From positions 246,181 through 310,180 of the forward strand of contig NZ_BKAU01000007.1 of NCBI RefSeq assembly GCF_007992715.1: 64,000 nt of DNA. Reading direction: 5' to 3'. A program made the position numbers and the translations under genes. Position 1 is the stretch's first letter. Each line of letters starts with the position of its first letter. The notes under the pieces were generated by a model. The model was given only the letters and a program-made list of their open reading frames with translations. It ran no database searches and was not told where the DNA came from. This document shows positions 17,937 through 27,045 of this stretch, piece after piece. The DNA comes from Chitinophaga cymbidii (GTDB taxonomy: Bacteria > Bacteroidota > Bacteroidia > Chitinophagales > Chitinophagaceae).

Positions 17937-19361
17937 CTAGCGGGCAGACAGCTTCCTTCGCTCCACTTCCATCCCGGCGGCTTCCAGCATGAGATAATGC
18001 AGGTCCGTGTTCTTCACGAACTGCCCGAGCTTTTCGCTGCCGGGGCCGAGCATCGCCAGTTCCACATAATCCGCAGAATGGTCCATAGAACCCCATCCGA
18101 TGGAATTGTAACGCCGCTGTATCAACGCGAGTTCTTTAAACGGCAGTTTGTAAGGGTTGTACAATCCATCGCCGTCGGTTTTCGCATAATGCTGCAATAG
18201 CTGCGCAGCTTCGTCCTGCGTGATCGCATATCCCTGCGCGGCCTCGATCCGCTCTATCACCTGCGCGGCGGAGAAATCACGGGTGATCCCGCGCAGTATC
18301 CAGTCATTTGTATGTTTGTAGGTCTGTATCCTGTCGAAATTGGCATTGGCTTTGGAGCCGGAGAACAGGCCGGGGTTGGCGTTGCCGTGATCTGTGGTGA
18401 TGATGACGAGCGTATTTTTATCCTTCTCCGCAAAATCCACCGCTACTTTTATCGCATCGTCAAAGGCGATCTGATCATACAGCAAGGCAGCCCCGTCGTT
18501 CGCATGCGCCGCCCAGTCTACCTTCCCTCCTTCCACCTGCAAGACGAACCCTTTACTGTTGGTGTTCATATGGCGGATGGCGGCCTGCGTCATTTCCGCC
18601 AGCGTGGGTACGGTTTTGGTGATGGCAGCGTCCTGCTGGGCGTCCAGCGTGTAAGGCAGGCCATCTTCATGAAATACGCCGAGCACGGGCTTCTTTGCGC
18701 CCGGCTGCAGGGCCAGCATGGCATCACGGTCCTGCACCACCGCAAATCCTTTCTGCCTGAACCGGCCGAATACGTCGGCTTTATCTTTTCTTTTCTCCTT
18801 GCTGAAAAACTCGGCGCCGCCGCCCATCATCACATCAAACTGAAGGTCGAGATACTGCAGGGCGATATCCGCCTGATCGCCGCGGCTTTTGCTGTTCACG
18901 CAGAAACCGGCCGGCGTGGCGTGTGTGATGGGCACGGTGGTCACGCATCCTACGGATTTGCCGGCGGATTTGAATTTCTGAAGGATGGGCTTGTATGCTT
19001 CTCCATTGGGTCCTACGTTGAGGGAGCCGTTGTTCACGCGCATGCCGCCGCCCCAGGAGGAGCTGGCTGCCGCGGAATCCGTCACCAGCGAGCTGGCAGA
19101 GGCGGTGTCCATCAGCGCGCGTTTTACCAGCCCTTCTTCGTACAGGCGCACCCATTCGCTGCTCCGCCCCTCTTTCCGTTTTAACAGCATGTTCGCCATA
19201 TTCAGCGTACCGGTGCTCATACCGTCGCTGACCAGGAAGATGATGTTCTTCGCCTGTGTGGCGCTGGAACCAGTAACTGCGGCCAGGGAACGCACCGGCG
19301 CTGCGATGGAGCTGCCGACTACGGCCAGTGATGCATTGCGGAAAAAGTCTCTTCTCTTCAT
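17937..19361 (-). CDS. Alkaline phosphatase (PhoA family), Tat-exported
   Basis: The 474-residue protein starts with a twin-arginine signal (MKRRDFFRNASLAVVGSS). Core alkaline phosphatase motifs follow: NIIFLVSDGMS (metal-binding Asp), VTDSAAASSSWGGG with the nucleophilic serine, FVLQVEGGKVDWAAHAND, TTDHGNANPG and MDHSADYVELAMLGPG (zinc-binding His). The enzyme would hydrolyse phosphomonoesters in the periplasm or outside the cell to supply phosphate. It appears to be a single-gene unit; no Pho-box could be assigned. It is close to the usual length of the family. Confidence 0.93.
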   Translation of the reverse strand: MKRRDFFRNASLAVVGSSIAAPVRSLAAVTGSSATQAKNIIFLVSDGMSTGTLNMANMLLKRKEGRSSEWVRLYEEGLVKRALMDTASASSLVTDSAAASSSWGGGMRVNNGSLNVGPNGEAYKPILQKFKSAGKSVGCVTTVPITHATPAGFCVNSKSRGDQADIALQYLDLQFDVMMGGGAEFFSKEKRKDKADVFGRFRQKGFAVVQDRDAMLALQPGAKKPVLGVFHEDGLPYTLDAQQDAAITKTVPTLAEMTQAAIRHMNTNSKGFVLQVEGGKVDWAAHANDGAALLYDQIAFDDAIKVAVDFAEKDKNTLVIITTDHGNANPGLFSGSKANANFDRIQTYKHTNDWILRGITRDFSAAQVIERIEAAQGYAITQDEAAQLLQHYAKTDGDGLYNPYKLPFKELALIQRRYNSIGWGSMDHSADYVELAMLGPGSEKLGQFVKNTDLHYLMLEAAGMEVERRKLSAR

Positions 19362-19430
19362 AGTGCTGCAAAGATGCGGTGAAGCAATTGCCTGTCCAAT
19401 GGACGGCGGGTAATTAACAAAGAAATAATG

Positions 19431-21170
19431 TTATTTCGCTACGATGATCTTCACTTCTTTCGGGCCTTTCACGGTTGATCTGACCTTGCCGTCCGGCAGC
19501 TTCGTATGTTTCACGGAAACGATGCCATAGGGTGTGGGGAAAGTGCCTTCCGCGAATGCGAGGTCACCGAGGTGCGGCGTTACGTGGATGACCTTGCAGC
19601 CCGGCGCCGTTACTTTAATACCCAGCACATGCTCCGTGAGCCAGGCTGTGGGGCCGGAAGCCCAGCCATGGCAGAGGCTGTGCCGCAAACCAATGTAGCA
19701 GTGCGCGCCGTAATCCCCGTGCACGTCTTTCATGTCAGCCGGCACGGGTTCATCGATGCGGGCGGCGTTCGGTATCCAGTCCATATTAAAATCTTCCCAG
19801 AAGGTGGTGGCGCCCAGGTCCAGCATGCCACCCCAGTAACGGCGGATGTCCCGCAGCGCGCCGGGGTAATCGCCGGCCTTCGCTTTGGCCTGCAGCATGT
19901 AGTAGCCGAAAAAGGTGGAGTAGCGCCGCATGCTGTCCACTTCGATCACCTCACGGTTCATTTTCTCCGCTGGCGCGAGGCCGGACAGGGCCAGCAGCGC
20001 GGCAGCCTGCTTGGAGCGGTTGGGATCGGGCACATGCTGACGAAGACGTGCCACCGCCTCCGTACATTGCCGGGCGGTAGCGGCGTCGCCCAATACTTTG
20101 CTCAGCTCCGCGCCGGCGTTGAGGGTCATCACCATCATGGCATGCAGGCCAGCGTGGATGGCGGGCTCGTTGCCGCTGGAAGGCCAGTCCAGGAAACGCA
20201 TGCTTCCACCGTCCAGCTTCTCTCTATTATCCGGTCCGATCTTCGAGATCAACAGTTCCAGCAAGCCTTTCAGGTAAGTGGACTGTTCGCGGAGATACCG
20301 GATGTTGCCGGTGTGGAGGTACCAGTCGCGGTGCAGCAGCACCCACCACATGGAATACGCGCCGATGCCGTTCATATATTGCGGCAGCGGCGTGATATCG
20401 CGGGCAAGGTCGAGGCTTTTGGTAACAACGTCCTGTTCCCCGAACACGGCGCTGATGGTGGATACCTCGGGGTGGAGATCACCCACCCACACCAGCCGGT
20501 CCCGCTTGATGCCGTCCCACAAATAGTCCTGCATGTTCAGGTGCACGGTGTATGCGCCAGTCAGCCATATTTTATTCAGCAAGGTGTCACTGCAATGAAA
20601 AGAGCCTTTATAGGGCAGATCGCGGTATACGAAGATGGCGTTTACCTCTTTCAGCGGAAGGCTGGCATTTTCTTCTACCAGGTCGATGCGCACGAAACGG
20701 AAACCCGTGTTTCCCACTTCGAGGCTGCCGAGCCAGGGCACCTCCACGATCATATCGCGCATGGCGTGATCGTTGGTGGCGTTCTTCTCTCCGCCAATGT
20801 CGCTCATGGCTTCGCTGACGGATTCCCCGAAGCGTATCCTTACTTTTACCGGTTTATTGCCTTTGTAGATGCCGGTGATCAACTGCAACCCGCCATGTAT
20901 TTCCCGTCCGAAATCGAGGAGGATGCCCGAGCCCGTTTTCTCCAGCGTACACATATTGCGGTTGGAAAGGTCCGCCTGCCCGTTCCGCTGTGCAAGCAGA
21001 TGCTGTGCATGTGCGGCGCCGCTTTCCCAGACGATCCTTTGCGGCGTAAGGTAGGTGCGTGTCAGCTGCGGCGTATGTGCTTTGGTGTTAGCGCCGAAAA
21101 CAGGCGGCAGTTGTTGCGCATGCAATTGCATGGCGGTGAATACGAGAACAAGAGAGAACAGTGACTTCAT
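19431..21170 (-). CDS. Alpha-L-rhamnosidase-like six-hairpin glycoside hydrolase
   Basis: The start chosen (MKSLFSLVLVFTAMQLHAQ) gives a clean Sec signal peptide; a longer in-frame start would place 14 residues before it. Residues about 60-200 form a beta-sandwich (TGSGILLDFGREIHGGLQL). The (alpha/alpha)6 barrel carries KRDRLVWVGDLHPE, the counterpart of the GH78 catalytic-acid loop, and MRFLDWPSSGNEPAIHAGLH. The C-terminal beta domain has FPTPYGIVSVKHTKLPDGKV. At about 579 residues it is shorter than the 900-residue GH78 enzymes such as the one near 38 kb, and lacks their N-terminal domains. Substrate is probably a rhamnoside or a related deoxy/uronic glycan in the periplasm. It stands alone between the phosphatase and the alcohol dehydrogenase genes. 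Confidence 0.8.
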   Translation of the reverse strand: MKSLFSLVLVFTAMQLHAQQLPPVFGANTKAHTPQLTRTYLTPQRIVWESGAAHAQHLLAQRNGQADLSNRNMCTLEKTGSGILLDFGREIHGGLQLITGIYKGNKPVKVRIRFGESVSEAMSDIGGEKNATNDHAMRDMIVEVPWLGSLEVGNTGFRFVRIDLVEENASLPLKEVNAIFVYRDLPYKGSFHCSDTLLNKIWLTGAYTVHLNMQDYLWDGIKRDRLVWVGDLHPEVSTISAVFGEQDVVTKSLDLARDITPLPQYMNGIGAYSMWWVLLHRDWYLHTGNIRYLREQSTYLKGLLELLISKIGPDNREKLDGGSMRFLDWPSSGNEPAIHAGLHAMMVMTLNAGAELSKVLGDAATARQCTEAVARLRQHVPDPNRSKQAAALLALSGLAPAEKMNREVIEVDSMRRYSTFFGYYMLQAKAKAGDYPGALRDIRRYWGGMLDLGATTFWEDFNMDWIPNAARIDEPVPADMKDVHGDYGAHCYIGLRHSLCHGWASGPTAWLTEHVLGIKVTAPGCKVIHVTPHLGDLAFAEGTFPTPYGIVSVKHTKLPDGKVRSTVKGPKEVKIIVAK

Positions 21171-21223
21171 ATCCCCAAAATAAGCGGAAACAGGCAGATT
21201 GTCATCCTGCACCTTCCTGCAAT

Positions 21224-21253
21224 AAAAAAGGCCACCCTTGCGGATGACCTTTC
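21224..21253 (-). terminator. Intrinsic terminator of the alcohol dehydrogenase gene
   Basis: The minus strand has AAAGGTCATCC, a GCAA loop and GGGTGGCCTTT followed by a T tract. It lies 19 nt after the dehydrogenase stop codon. Confidence 0.8.
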
Positions 21254-21271
21254 AAGCAGGCAGCGATCTTG

Positions 21272-22315
21272 TTACAACGTCGCCATATCGATCACAAAGC
21301 GGTACCGCACATCGCCTTTCAGCATGCGTTCGTACGCTTCGTTGATGTCTTTGATATCGATCACTTCCACATCGGAAACGATGTTATGCTCTGCACAGTA
21401 ATCCAGCATCTCCTGCGTTTCCGCAATGCCGCCGATCATGGAACCGGCAAGACTGCGGCGCTTGCCGATGAGGTTGAAACCGAGTATTTGCGCGGGCGTG
21501 GGCGGCACGCCTACGCATATCTGCACACCGTTGGTTTTCAACAGCGACAGCACCATGTTGTAATCATGCGGTGCGGATACAGTGTCGATGATAAAATCGA
21601 AATAATTGCGGACGGATTTCAGCTGGTCCTTGTCTTTCGTCAGCACGAACTTGTGCGCGCCAAGCGCTTTCGCATCGGCTTCTTTGGACGGGGAAGTGCT
21701 GAGCATGGTCACTTCCGCGCCAAAGGAAGCGGCAAACTTCACGGCCATATGCCCCAGGCCGCCCAGACCGATCACCGCCACCTTGTGCCCCTTGCCCACT
21801 TTCCAGTGGCGCAGCGGCGAGTAAGTGGTAATGCCGGCGCAGAGCAACGGCGCCACGTTAGCCAGCGGCAGCTTGTCCGATACCTTCAGCACAAAATCCT
21901 CATCCGTTACGATATAATTGGAATAACCGCCGTAGGTAGGCGATTTGCCATCCCGTTCCAGCGAATTGTAGGTGCCCGTATTACCGTTCTCGCAATATTG
22001 CTCCAGACCTTCCCGGCAGCTTTCACACTCCCGGCAGCTGTCTACCATGCACCCCACGGCCGCGAGGTCGCCGGCTTTGAACTTCGTCACCTTGTCCCCC
22101 ACTTTCGTTACTCTTCCCACGATCTCATGCCCCGGCACCATCGGAAAGATCGAGCCGCCCCATTCGTCCCTGATCTGGTGGAGATCGCTATGGCATACGC
22201 CACAATACAGGATGTCAAACTGCACGTCATGCGGGCCGGGCTCACGCCGCTGGAACGTCCACGGCGCCAGTGGCGTCGTGGCGGTCTGGGCCGCGTATCC
22301 TTTTGCTTCAGTCAT
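21272..22315 (-). CDS. Zinc-dependent NAD(P)-linked alcohol dehydrogenase (YahK/CAD type)
   Basis: The 347-residue medium-chain dehydrogenase shows the catalytic zinc site GVCHSDLHQIRDEWG and VPGHEIVGRVTKVGD. The structural zinc cysteines lie in CRECESCREGLEQYC, and the Rossmann nucleotide-binding motif is IGLGGLGHMAVKFA. Family members of the YahK/cinnamyl alcohol dehydrogenase branch reduce aldehydes with NADPH in the cytoplasm. The family is certain; the physiological substrate is unknown. The gene is followed by its own terminator and preceded by a long intergenic region, so it is a single-gene unit. Confidence 0.93.
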   Translation of the reverse strand: MTEAKGYAAQTATTPLAPWTFQRREPGPHDVQFDILYCGVCHSDLHQIRDEWGGSIFPMVPGHEIVGRVTKVGDKVTKFKAGDLAAVGCMVDSCRECESCREGLEQYCENGNTGTYNSLERDGKSPTYGGYSNYIVTDEDFVLKVSDKLPLANVAPLLCAGITTYSPLRHWKVGKGHKVAVIGLGGLGHMAVKFAASFGAEVTMLSTSPSKEADAKALGAHKFVLTKDKDQLKSVRNYFDFIIDTVSAPHDYNMVLSLLKTNGVQICVGVPPTPAQILGFNLIGKRRSLAGSMIGGIAETQEMLDYCAEHNIVSDVEVIDIKDINEAYERMLKGDVRYRFVIDMATL

Positions 22316-22656
22316 AATTGATGTTTTTTATATCAACAAACTTACTGCAAGAAAGTTCTCAGCGTTTCAACTCCTCAAATTATGAGCAGGCAGCGCATGC
22401 CGCTTCTTCGTGCTCCGCCGGCAGCGGTAGCTTCCCGGATCTGCGGAAAACCCGCACAGTCCCCCCCGCCGATGACCGCTATTAATGGCGCGGCTGACGC
22501 CGGTCATTCCTTACAACACCGGAATGATGGAACATTGTGAAATAAAACACTTCTTTATCCTTTATTATAAAAATATCCAGTAGCTTTGTGCCGTTTAAAA
22601 TGATCTAATTAAGGACAAAAAGGTATTTAATTATTCTTACACAAAAAAAATCACTC
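22316..22656. other. Intergenic region between the divergent adh and nos units
   Basis: No gene was found in these 341 bases. A TAGCTTTG box at 22581-22588 fits the Bacteroidota -7 consensus for the plus-strand nos cluster; no good -33 element lies 19 nt upstream, which suggests activator dependence. No clear FNR- or NsrR-type palindrome was recognised. Confidence 0.5.
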
Positions 22657-23412
22657 ATGGAAAATCTGGAGCAAGCTGTTATTGGCCAGCTGGTCGCCTA
22701 CAAGTACCGCACAGCGGCCGTTTTCAGGAAACACAACATCGACTTCTGCTGCAATGGCAACCGCACAGTGGAGGACGCCTGCCAGCAGAAAAAAATTGAT
22801 ATCAACGTAGTGAAAGCGGAACTGGAAGCAGCGCTGGCGGCACCACCGGACACCAGCGGCGAAGATTACAACAGCTGGGCGCTGGACGCGCTGGCAGACC
22901 ACGTTGTTCAGAAACATCACGGCTACGTAACCGAGCAGATACCCGTATTGCAGGCTTACCTGCGTAAGCTGGAAAGCGTACACGGCAAGGAACATCCCGA
23001 GCTGCCGCAGATTGCCTTGCTCTTCAGCGCCTGCGCGGCAGACTTGACAATGCATATGAAAAAGGAAGAACTGATGCTCTTCCCCTACATCAAACAGATC
23101 GTGCAGGCGGAACGGAACGGCACGACCGCCAATACCGCCGCCTTTGGCAGCGTGTCCAATCCCATTGCTGTGATGATGCGTGAACACGACCAGGAAGGCG
23201 AACGCTTCCGCAAAATACAGGAACTGAGCAACGACTTCACCGTACCGCCGGACGGCTGCAACACCTTCCGCGTGACCTACGCCTTGTTGAAAGAGTTCCA
23301 GGACGACCTGCACCTGCACATCCACCTGGAAAACAACATCCTGTTCCCGAAAGCCGAAGTGCTGGAGGCTAACATGCCGCAGGCCGGCGACAGCTGCTCC
23401 ATCCGGCGGTGA
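22657..23412 (+). CDS. ric: Iron-sulfur cluster repair di-iron protein (RIC/YtfE/ScdA)
   Basis: The 251-residue protein has the N-terminal DUF542 domain with the paired cysteines of RKHNIDFCCNGNRTVEDAC (Cys31-Cys32). A hemerythrin-like four-helix domain follows with metal-binding histidines and glutamates (VQKHHGYV, HMKKEELMLFPYI, MMREHDQEGERF, LHIHLENNILFP). RIC proteins repair Fe-S clusters damaged by nitric oxide or peroxide. It is the first gene of the nos cluster, about 90 nt before the cytochrome c gene. That fits a cluster induced during exposure to NO or N2O. Confidence 0.95.
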   Translation: MENLEQAVIGQLVAYKYRTAAVFRKHNIDFCCNGNRTVEDACQQKKIDINVVKAELEAALAAPPDTSGEDYNSWALDALADHVVQKHHGYVTEQIPVLQAYLRKLESVHGKEHPELPQIALLFSACAADLTMHMKKEELMLFPYIKQIVQAERNGTTANTAAFGSVSNPIAVMMREHDQEGERFRKIQELSNDFTVPPDGCNTFRVTYALLKEFQDDLHLHIHLENNILFPKAEVLEANMPQAGDSCSIRR

Positions 23413-23498
23413 CTTCCACGATCATCACTTGCGTTGATCCGCATCATGGGTTACGCAAGCACCACGATCGATCTTTGAAACATAATACCTACTCAATC

Positions 23499-23996
23499 AT
23501 GATGAATCTCAGATATCTTATCACCTTTTCGCTGGCATTGCTCCTGGCATTGACCGGTTGCGGCGGAAGCCAGGACAAATCGACGGAAGAGCAATCGTCC
23601 TCTTCCACGGCGCAGGCGGACAACAGCCTCGTGGCCGCCAAACCCGCTGATGCGGACCCTAAAGGCATCGGCAAGTTCAGGGACGTGAAGCTCACGCATC
23701 CGCTGGACGAAGCCATGGTGCAAAAAGGCCGCGAAATAGCGGAAGTGAAATGCACTTCCTGCCACCGGCTCACGGAAGAAAAGCTCGTGGGGCCCGGCTG
23801 GAAGGGCGTAACAGACAGGAGGACGCCGGAATGGATCATGAACTTCATTACCAATGTGGACGAAATGCTGGACAAAGATCCGGAAGCGCAGTCCATGCTG
23901 GAGCTATGCATGGTAAGGATGCCCAATCAGAACCTGACGGACGATGAAGCCAGGGCCATCCTTGAATACCTGCGCAAGAACGACGGAAAGAACTAA
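23499..23996 (+). CDS. Monohaem c-type cytochrome lipoprotein of the nos cluster
   Basis: The start was taken at the ATG pair MMNLRYLITFSLALLLALTG, which gives a lipoprotein signal (lipobox ALTGC); upstream codons in the same frame have no signal character. One haem-binding motif, CTSCH, lies in the middle, and the distal ligand methionine is probably in VRMPNQNLTDDEARAILEYL. The mature N-terminus is a flexible Ser/Glu/Asp-rich linker. Its place directly before nosZ suggests that it carries electrons from the quinol pool to the nitrous oxide reductase in the periplasm, as cytochromes do in other clade II nos clusters. The length is 165 residues. Confidence 0.9.
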   Translation: MMNLRYLITFSLALLLALTGCGGSQDKSTEEQSSSSTAQADNSLVAAKPADADPKGIGKFRDVKLTHPLDEAMVQKGREIAEVKCTSCHRLTEEKLVGPGWKGVTDRRTPEWIMNFITNVDEMLDKDPEAQSMLELCMVRMPNQNLTDDEARAILEYLRKNDGKN

Positions 23997-24027
23997 CAGT
24001 TATTTATTCCTCCTTAATCTTCATTTT

Positions 24028-25998
24028 ATGAAACTTTCATTTTTTCTGATCACGATGGCCTCCGCGCTTGCCGTGCAAAGCTGCAAGATGAAAAGCGCTG
24101 AATCCGCGGCGGGTGGCGACGCCGCGGCGCGCACCTACGTGGCGCCGGGCAAATACGATGAGCTGTATAACTTTGTTTCCGGCGGCTTCAACGGCCAGGT
24201 GTCGGTGTACGGCCTTCCTTCCGGCCGCCTGCTGAAGCTGATCCCCGTCTTCTCCGTGCACCCTGAAAACGGCTACGGCTACAGCGAAGAAACCAAACCG
24301 ATGCTGGAAACCTCCTTCGGCTTCGTGCCCTGGGACGACCAGCACCACCTCGCCCTTTCGCAGACCAACGGGGAACACGACGGCCGTTGGCTCTTCGCCA
24401 ACGCCAACAACACCCCCCGCGTAGGCCGCATCGACCTGAAAACGTTCAAAACCGTAGAGATCATCGAACTGCCCAACAGCGGCGGCAACCACTCCTCCCC
24501 CTTCATCACCGAAAACACGGAATATGTGATCGCCGGTACCCGCTTTGCCGTGCCCATCGCCAACCAGGAATCCGCGCTGGACAATGACTCTTACAAAAAG
24601 AACTTCAAAAGCACCGCGTCCTTCATTGGCGTAGACAAAAATACCGGCCACATGAGCGTGAGCTTCCAGATCATCCTGCCGGGAATGGACCTGGACCTCA
24701 GCCGCGCCGGCAAAGGGCCTTCCCACGGATGGTTCTTCTTCTCCACCTACAATACGGAGCAGGCCAGCACCTTGCTGGAAGTGAACGCTTCGCAGAAGGA
24801 CAAAGACTTTATCGTGGCCGTGAACTGGAAAAAAGCGGAAGAATATGTGAAAGCCGGCAAAGCGAAGAAAATGGCGACGGAATATTATCATAACCAGCTG
24901 AATGAAGAAACCCACACCGCCGCATCTGAAGTGATCCGCGAAGTGCTTACGCTGGACCCGGAAGAGCTGAAAGACATCGTATACCTCATCCCCTGCCCGA
25001 AATCTCCGCACGGATGCGATGTGGACCCCTCCGGCGAGTACATCATCGGCAGCGGCAAGCTGGCGGCGCTGATCCCGGTATTCTCCTACCAGAAATTCAT
25101 CAAGGCGATCGAAGACAAAGCCTTTGAAGGCGAATACAACGGCATCCCCGTGATCAAATACGAAGCGGCCCTGCACGGCGAAGTGCAGAAGCCGGGGCTG
25201 GGACCTTTGCATACCGAGTTTGATGGTAAAGGAAACGCCTACACGTCTTTCTTCGTGTCTTCCGAGATCGTGAAATGGAGCATTAAAGACCTGAAGGTGC
25301 TGGACCGCGTGCCCACCTACTACTCCATCGGCCACCTCATGGTGCCCGGCGGCGATACCCGCAAGCCTTACGGCAAATACGTAGTGGCATACAACAAGAT
25401 CACGAAAGACCGCTACCTGCCCACCGGTCCCGAGCTGGCGCAGAGCGCGCAGCTGTACTCCATAGACGGGGACAAGATGCAGCTGCTGCTGGACTTCCCG
25501 ACCATCGGCGAACCGCACTACGCGCAAGCCATCCCGGCCGAAAAGATCAAAGACCAGAGCGTCAAGTTTTACGACATCAACAAGAACAAACATCCCTATG
25601 CCTCCCCCGGAGAAAAGGCCACGAAAGTGGTGCGCGAAGGGAACGTGGTGCATGTGTACATGACCGCCATCCGCTCCCACCTTACGCCGGACAACATTGA
25701 AGGCATACAGGTAGGCGACGAGGTGTATTTCCATGTGACCAACCTGGAACAGGACTGGGACATCCCGCATGGCTTCGCCATCAAACATGCTCCCAATGCC
25801 GAACTCCTGATCATGCCCGGCGAAACCAGCACGCTGAAATTCGTGCCGGTAAAACCCGGCGTGTATCCCTTCTACTGCACCGACTTCTGCTCTGCCCTCC
25901 ACCAGGAAATGCAGGGCTACCTGCGGGTATCGCCGAAAGGCAGCAACGTTCCCCTGAAATGGGGCACCGGCGAACAGGAGCCCGTGGCAGCAAGATGA
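24028..25998 (+). CDS. nosZ: Nitrous-oxide reductase, clade II (Sec-dependent)
   Basis: The enzyme reduces N2O to N2 at a CuZ centre. The ATG used gives MKLSFFLITMASALAVQSC, a Sec/lipoprotein-type signal without a twin-arginine motif, which marks the clade II enzyme; Cys19 could be lipidated. Of 656 residues, the N-terminal propeller holds CuZ-type histidines (DDQHHLALS at about 103-111, GEHDGRW, GGNHSSPF, GPSHGWFFF, SPHGCDVD, LGPLHTEF). The C-terminal cupredoxin domain holds the CuA site YCTDFCSALHQEM with Cys617, Cys621, His625 and Met628. All key ligands seem intact. It is followed by the accessory genes nosL, nosD, nosF and nosY. Confidence 0.97.
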   Translation: MKLSFFLITMASALAVQSCKMKSAESAAGGDAAARTYVAPGKYDELYNFVSGGFNGQVSVYGLPSGRLLKLIPVFSVHPENGYGYSEETKPMLETSFGFVPWDDQHHLALSQTNGEHDGRWLFANANNTPRVGRIDLKTFKTVEIIELPNSGGNHSSPFITENTEYVIAGTRFAVPIANQESALDNDSYKKNFKSTASFIGVDKNTGHMSVSFQIILPGMDLDLSRAGKGPSHGWFFFSTYNTEQASTLLEVNASQKDKDFIVAVNWKKAEEYVKAGKAKKMATEYYHNQLNEETHTAASEVIREVLTLDPEELKDIVYLIPCPKSPHGCDVDPSGEYIIGSGKLAALIPVFSYQKFIKAIEDKAFEGEYNGIPVIKYEAALHGEVQKPGLGPLHTEFDGKGNAYTSFFVSSEIVKWSIKDLKVLDRVPTYYSIGHLMVPGGDTRKPYGKYVVAYNKITKDRYLPTGPELAQSAQLYSIDGDKMQLLLDFPTIGEPHYAQAIPAEKIKDQSVKFYDINKNKHPYASPGEKATKVVREGNVVHVYMTAIRSHLTPDNIEGIQVGDEVYFHVTNLEQDWDIPHGFAIKHAPNAELLIMPGETSTLKFVPVKPGVYPFYCTDFCSALHQEMQGYLRVSPKGSNVPLKWGTGEQEPVAAR

Positions 25999-26053
25999 TT
26001 CTCCAACCGGAGCAGTACACCGGTCAGCGTGTACTGCTCTCTTCCTCACCATC

Positions 26054-26641
26054 ATGAAAAAGAAACTAAGCAAGACCGCCAGAGCCAGCATTTTCATCGC
26101 CATCGCCTGTATCGTGACGCTCTGGTTTGTGCCCATGTGGCGGATAGACCTCGCCGCACCGCAATACCCGGAGGGCATTTTCATGCAGATATGGATCAAT
26201 GACGTAAAGGGCGATGTGGACATCATCAACGGGCTGAACCACTACATCGGCATGAAGACGATCCACAAAGAGGACTTCCGGGAATTTGTCTACCTCCCCA
26301 TAGCGCTCGCCGCTTTCTGCCTGTTCGGCCTCGTGGTGTTCATCCTGAACCGGCGGCGCTATTTTTATATCTGGACGGGCGCCCTGTTGCTGATGGCCGC
26401 ACTGTCCATGTACGACTTCTGGAAATGGGAATATGACTACGGCCACAACCTCGATCCCACTGCGCCGATCAAAGTGCCGGGCATGGCCTATCAGCCGCCG
26501 CTGATCGGTTACAAGAAGATGCTGAACTTCGAAGCGCTTTCCCAGCCTGATATCGGCGGATGGTGCTTCATTACCGCCGTTACATTGCTTACCTGCGTGT
26601 CCATCTACGAATGGAGGCGCGCAAAAAAGATGAATTTATGA
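26054..26641 (+). CDS. Polytopic membrane protein of the clade II nos cluster
   Basis: The 195-residue protein has four likely transmembrane helices at residues about 12-32, 76-97, 101-122 and 168-188. A periplasmic stretch between the first two contains FMQIWINDVKGDVDIINGLN and HYIGMKTI. No cofactor motif is evident. Membrane proteins in this position occur in clade II nos clusters (for example NosB in Wolinella) and are assumed to help NosZ maturation or electron supply; homology to NosB itself was not established here. It starts 55 nt after nosZ, and its stop overlaps the nosL start by four bases (ATGA), so the two are translationally coupled. Confidence 0.75.
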   Translation: MKKKLSKTARASIFIAIACIVTLWFVPMWRIDLAAPQYPEGIFMQIWINDVKGDVDIINGLNHYIGMKTIHKEDFREFVYLPIALAAFCLFGLVVFILNRRRYFYIWTGALLLMAALSMYDFWKWEYDYGHNLDPTAPIKVPGMAYQPPLIGYKKMLNFEALSQPDIGGWCFITAVTLLTCVSIYEWRRAKKMNL

Positions 26642-27045
26642 AGATGATCTTCGCGGCGCTCGTTGCGGTATGCCTCCTGAGCGCCTGTAACAGGGCATTT
26701 GAGCCGATCAACTACGGGAAGGACGCCTGCGCGCATTGCAAAATGACGATCATGGACAAACGTTTCGCCGCGGAGCTGGTGAACCCGAAAGGCAAGGTGT
26801 TCAAGTTCGACGACATCAGCTGCCTCCGCGCCTTTTCCGAAGTGCCGGGCAGCATGCTGTTCGTGAACGATTATCTCGGAAAATCGGAAACGCCGCTGAA
26901 TGCCGTCATGGCGGTATACCTTCATCATGAATCCTTTAACAGCCCGATGAACGGCAACCTGGCCGCTTTTGCGGACAAAGCGGCCGCGAAAGCCCTGCAG
27001 GACAGCCTGCAGCTGGAACTGTTCACCTGGGAAACATTGCCGTAA
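26638..27045 (+). CDS. nosL: NosL copper chaperone lipoprotein
   Basis: The start giving MKMIFAALVAVCLLSAC has a clean lipobox (Cys17) and overlaps the previous stop as ATGA; the frame is open further upstream inside the preceding gene. The mature protein has the NosL copper motif CAHCKMTIMD (about 31-40) and FDDISCLRAF, and is 135 residues long. NosL delivers Cu(I) to apo-NosZ for CuZ assembly, acting on the periplasmic side. The next gene, nosD, begins on the last base of its stop codon. Confidence 0.95.
   Translation: MKMIFAALVAVCLLSACNRAFEPINYGKDACAHCKMTIMDKRFAAELVNPKGKVFKFDDISCLRAFSEVPGSMLFVNDYLGKSETPLNAVMAVYLHHESFNSPMNGNLAAFADKAAAKALQDSLQLELFTWETLP

Noticed and set aside
19506..21164. 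552-codon frame antisense to the rhamnosidase-like gene
   Set aside because: The minus-strand gene has a signal peptide and glycosidase motifs; the plus-strand frame has none.
22316..22656. FNR/NsrR operator before the nos cluster
   Set aside because: AT-rich palindrome-like stretches exist, but none matches a known consensus well enough to report.
24037..26229. 730-codon open frame antisense to nosZ
   Set aside because: It lies fully opposite a well-supported nosZ, has no recognisable motif and has the His/Val/Phe/Gly-rich composition typical of antisense frames in high-GC genes.
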